A stretch of 33,011 nt of DNA, taken from NCBI GenBank assembly GCA_945893395.1, contig CAMDEC010000011.1, forward strand, positions 1-33,011, written 5' to 3'. Within the stretch, counting starts at the first letter, position 1, and the number at the start of each line of letters is the position of its first letter. Below are positions 30,500-33,011 of the stretch, one piece after another. Origin of the DNA: Bifidobacterium breve. GTDB lineage: Bacteria > Actinomycetota > Acidimicrobiia > Acidimicrobiales > Ilumatobacteraceae. A model generated the notes under the pieces. The model was not told where the DNA came from, searched no databases, and saw only the letters and a program-made list of their open reading frames with translations. The position numbers and the translations under genes were made by a program.

Positions 30500-31405
30500 T
30501 TAAATTAGCGACTTCATCGCCGCACGCGTTTCGACAATTTCTTGCGGGTCGCTACTAAATTCAACAGCCGCAAAATCTGTCACGCCGATACCGGCCAAAT
30601 CTGCAACTCGCTGCTTCACTATCGCGGCGGTGCCAGCAATCACGATGTCAGCCGGCCCTGCCGCACCTTCATGGTCGAGCATCGCTCTATAACTCGGCAA
30701 CTGCCCATAAATCTGAAACACCTTGGCTGCAGTCTCTGTCGCGCGCGCAACATTATTGGTCACACAAACTGGTAGCGCCGCGATCACACGCGGTGCTTTG
30801 CGCTCAGCTTTCTTCGCTGCTTCAACAATTGTCGGCACTGTCAAAGAGTTAAGAGTTTTTGGCCCAGTGCACCAAGTCAACGTGCCATCAGCAAGCGTGC
30901 CCGTGACACGCAACATTTGCTCGCCAAGCGCGGCAACAACAACCGAAAACGGCGAAGAACCGACACCAGAAAGCGAACCTCGTGTCGTCAAAGTTTCACC
31001 TGCGAAGTTCGCGTTCTCACATCGCGCAAGCGGCATCAAAATCGAAAGATACTCGCGCAAGTGTCGCACCGGTTTTTCAAACGAGATCCCGAGCATGCCT
31101 TCAATCACGACTTTATGACTGAGACCGATACCCAAACACAGTCGACCCTTCGAGGCAGCGTTGACCGTGTGGCATTGCTGTGCAATTGCCATTGGATGTC
31201 TCGGGTAGGTCGGCACAACACTCGTGCCTATCTCAATTCGTGGCACTTCGCGACCGACTATCGCTAATGCAGTCAACGCATCATGACCAAAGATATTTGG
31301 TGCCCAATAACTCGCGAAGCCGTCTCGCTCAGCCTGGCTTGCTTCTGCAACGACATCGTCGAGAGTTCCTGAATTTACTGTCCCACCAAAAATTCCGATT
31401 TTCAT
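30500..31405 (-). CDS. LLM-class F420-dependent oxidoreductase
   Basis: This 301-residue protein is a luciferase-like TIM-barrel oxidoreductase. MKIGIFGGTVNSGTLDDVV, FASYWAPNIFGHDALTALAI, RIEIGTSVVPTYPRHPM and GRLCLGIGLSHK resemble mycobacterial F420-dependent enzymes of this group. F420 use is inferred from family and taxon. The substrate is unknown. ATG 31405 has a good Shine-Dalgarno (AGGAG) nine bases upstream, unlike most genes here, so its transcript has a leader. Confidence 0.86.
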   Translation of the reverse strand: MKIGIFGGTVNSGTLDDVVAEASQAERDGFASYWAPNIFGHDALTALAIVGREVPRIEIGTSVVPTYPRHPMAIAQQCHTVNAASKGRLCLGIGLSHKVVIEGMLGISFEKPVRHLREYLSILMPLARCENANFAGETLTTRGSLSGVGSSPFSVVVAALGEQMLRVTGTLADGTLTWCTGPKTLNSLTVPTIVEAAKKAERKAPRVIAALPVCVTNNVARATETAAKVFQIYGQLPSYRAMLDHEGAAGPADIVIAGTAAIVKQRVADLAGIGVTDFAAVEFSSDPQEIVETRAAMKSLI

Positions 31406-31494
31406 TTTCTTGCTCCTGTTGTGCGAGCGGCCTACACCGTCACGTTAGACAGCACGCTAGATGGTCAGCGACTGAATTTGATAGTCGCGCACAA

Positions 31495-32295
31495 TCAAGG
31501 CGTCGTCTCTGTGCTCGGCTCAACCACCGAGTCGACGGGCTCGGGCATCACATCTTTTGCCGCCGCAGAGTCATCACGAAACTTAGACTCAAGACACGCA
31601 CCTTCTCTGAGCGGAGCAATATCCAAAGCACGAGCAACCGCGACGGCAAAAACACTGCGTCCTTTTGGTGAGAGATGCACACCGTCTTTGTTGAGCACAC
31701 TCTTCTCTTTGGAAATCGTCTCCCAGTCGAGCACCGACACATTTTCTAACTCGCCCGCAATCACATTGATCGCTGCATTCACTTCGCGCTGAGTGTTTCT
31801 AAACAACGAGGTCGTCACAAGTAGAACTGGTCGTGGCGCAAGTTTCGCCACGATCTTGCGCATCTGTTTGGCATACGAATCTTTGTTGCCTTCGTAATTT
31901 GTGCCGAGAAATATAACCGCAGCATCCCAACCTGCTTCGGCATTCAGCCTCTGTTCAAGCACGCGCACACCAAACTCGGCGAACCTGCTGGCTTCAGCCT
32001 CGATCGCAACTTGCCATCCAAGCGGCACGAGCGCATTGCACATTTCATTGCCGTAGCGACTCGAAGTCGACGCCAAAATCGAGTCTCCGATCATCAATAA
32101 TCGATTGCCGCTGACCTTCGGACCAATTAATCCACCGAGCACTTGTGGTAATTCAATTTCAAAACCTTCGGGCAAAGTTATTGCCGTGCCAAAGTCGTAG
32201 CCAGGTATTCGCCCAACACCCGACAACACATCAGAGTCGCCGCTACTGCCAATGTTCAGTGAACTGCACCCTGCCAAAGTCACAGCCACAACCAC
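31495..32295 (-). CDS. SGNH/GDSL-type hydrolase, probable lipoprotein
   Basis: This protein of at least 266 residues has the SGNH esterase blocks LLMIGDSILAST (block I, GDS), IFLGTNYEGN (block III) and DGVHLSPKG (block V, Asp and His). A lipobox, VTLAGC, lies near the N-terminus, so it is probably an exported lipid-anchored esterase or acyltransferase. With the GTG at 32295 the signal peptide is only about nine residues with no basic residues. Reading from an ATT codon at 32311-32313 gives MKKLVCVVVAVTLAGC, a textbook lipoprotein signal; that ATT shares one base with the upstream stop. I report the conventional start here, but the ATT start is likely the true one. Confidence 0.82.
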   Translation of the reverse strand: MVVAVTLAGCSSLNIGSSGDSDVLSGVGRIPGYDFGTAITLPEGFEIELPQVLGGLIGPKVSGNRLLMIGDSILASTSSRYGNEMCNALVPLGWQVAIEAEASRFAEFGVRVLEQRLNAEAGWDAAVIFLGTNYEGNKDSYAKQMRKIVAKLAPRPVLLVTTSLFRNTQREVNAAINVIAGELENVSVLDWETISKEKSVLNKDGVHLSPKGRSVFAVAVARALDIAPLREGACLESKFRDDSAAAKDVMPEPVDSVVEPSTETTP

Positions 32296-32312
32296 GCAAA
32301 CTAATTTCTTAA

Positions 32313-33011
32313 TTAAGCCACCGTCACTTCGACTCGCGCGTCATTGAAACACGCACCACTCGCCAAGTCATTTAATTCATCAGGCGCAAACGCATTAGAT
32401 GTCAAACCTGTTTGTGTTGCGCGCAGCCACAAGCCTTTCGGTATGAAACAAACTCCTGGTCGCAAAGTTTCGTCGATCACCAAATCAATCTCGATCTCAG
32501 CAACATCGTTGCGCACAATCACCCTCTTGGCGTCGATCAATTTGCGTTGCGCTGCATCTCGCGGATGCATCGAGATCGCAACTCTCGGTGGATCGGTATC
32601 AGCAAACATCGAGTTGATCGTGTGTGAAGTCGCCGGCGAGATCAACACCAACGGATACTTTTCGTCTGCTGCGCGATATTGCGGCAACGGTAGTTCGCTC
32701 TCGGCGGCATACAGTCGCGCTCGCTTGTCGGCAAAAGTCGGCCAAGTGTCTTCAAATTGCACGGTCGTGCCGACTTCACGCAACTTCAAAGAGTGTTTTT
32801 TCTGTTCGGCGATTCGATCGGCGATAAATTGTGGCGCACCGTTAAATTCATCGGCGCTGAAACCCAGTCGGGTTGCCAATCCTGCGGCGAGTTCATTATT
32901 CGTGCGCGACTCGCCAACGCGCTCAATCACCGGGCTGATCACTTGTGCCGTATACGAACCATACGAACCCACAAGATCATGCACTTCAAAGTGTGTTGTC
33001 GCCGGCAAAAC
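32313..33011 (-). CDS. Molybdopterin oxidoreductase, C-terminal part (5' end outside window)
   Basis: The reading frame is open to the window edge at 33011, so the gene is truncated at its 5' end. The visible 233 codons carry the C-terminal molybdopterin-dinucleotide-binding domain of the DMSO reductase/formate dehydrogenase superfamily: LPATTHFEVHDLVGSYGSY, ESRTNNELAAGLATRLGF, ISMHPRDAAQRKL and VIVRNDVAEIEIDLVIDETLRPGVCFIPKGLW. The catalytic domain and any Sec/Cys/Ser molybdenum ligand lie outside. Which substrate it uses cannot be read from this part. It is directly followed by the SGNH lipoprotein gene with overlapping start and stop. Confidence 0.85.
   Translation of the reverse strand, partial: VLPATTHFEVHDLVGSYGSYTAQVISPVIERVGESRTNNELAAGLATRLGFSADEFNGAPQFIADRIAEQKKHSLKLREVGTTVQFEDTWPTFADKRARLYAAESELPLPQYRAADEKYPLVLISPATSHTINSMFADTDPPRVAISMHPRDAAQRKLIDAKRVIVRNDVAEIEIDLVIDETLRPGVCFIPKGLWLRATQTGLTSNAFAPDELNDLASGACFNDARVEVTVA

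Overview
The window is a gene-dense chromosomal segment (about 40 genes, no gap over 100 bases between genes, G+C near one half) from an actinobacterium. The lineage markers are a WhiB iron-sulfur regulator, the PafB/PafC pair, a 28-codon bL37 ribosomal protein, an F420-type LLM oxidoreductase, an L,D-transpeptidase and a PIN/PhoH-type ATPase tail. The compact layout, moderate G+C and ethylmalonyl-CoA pathway-like genes suggest an aquatic Acidimicrobiia-like heterotroph. That placement is inference. No phage, insertion sequence, CRISPR array or rRNA is visible.

Layout. 1-2.1 kb: tail of a PhoH-like ATPase, whiB, a limonene-epoxide-hydrolase-like enzyme and a DEDDh exonuclease. 2.1-5.8 kb, minus strand: pafC, pafB, and glucose-6-phosphate isomerase. 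5.8-10.2 kb: a RarD-like transporter, then a minus-strand cluster of glycosyltransferase, L,D-transpeptidase, alpha/beta hydrolase and TetR regulator. 10.2-14.2 kb: a small membrane protein, an E. coli-type argG, an AT-rich FkbM methyltransferase that looks imported, and an M20 peptidase. 14.2-16.9 kb: tRNA-Leu(UAA), a small hypothetical gene with an internal tandem repeat, an Fe-S PD-(D/E)XK nuclease, bL37 and a secreted HNH nuclease. 16.9-18.9 kb, minus strand: MBL hydrolase, flavin reductase, MauE-like protein and ferredoxin.

The most interesting locus is 19.0-21.9 kb. It is a three-gene plus-strand unit of an alpha/beta hydrolase, a 481-residue protein with an N-terminal thioredoxin-like CxxC domain, and a 176-residue selenoprotein of the UGSC family. 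The selenoprotein gene is interrupted by an in-frame TGA at 21628-21630. The reading frame stays open and family-like after it (U-G-S-C-T-S-C), and a perfect 7-bp stem with a 5-base loop lies just downstream, as expected of a bacterial SECIS element. A standard gene caller would split it or truncate it. The pair looks like a selenium-dependent redox system of unknown substrate, and its motif resembles the Sec site of GrdB-type selenoproteins.

21.9-33.0 kb: a small MaoC hydratase, a YbhN/LPG-synthase-like membrane protein, a probable (2S)-methylsuccinyl-CoA dehydrogenase, a HAD hydrolase and a malyl-CoA-lyase-like CitE protein. These suggest part of the ethylmalonyl-CoA pathway. They are followed by an IF-2B-like protein, a thioredoxin-fold protein, class I fumarase, a small HNH protein, an LLM oxidoreductase, an SGNH lipoprotein and the C-terminal part of a molybdopterin oxidoreductase.

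A recurring regulatory theme is that about twenty genes have a TANNNT hexamer 5-8 bases before an ATG or GTG and usually no Shine-Dalgarno. This is the signature of leaderless transcripts, and I used it to choose several starts. In four tandem gene pairs the TAG stop of the upstream gene is the first half of the next gene's hexamer.
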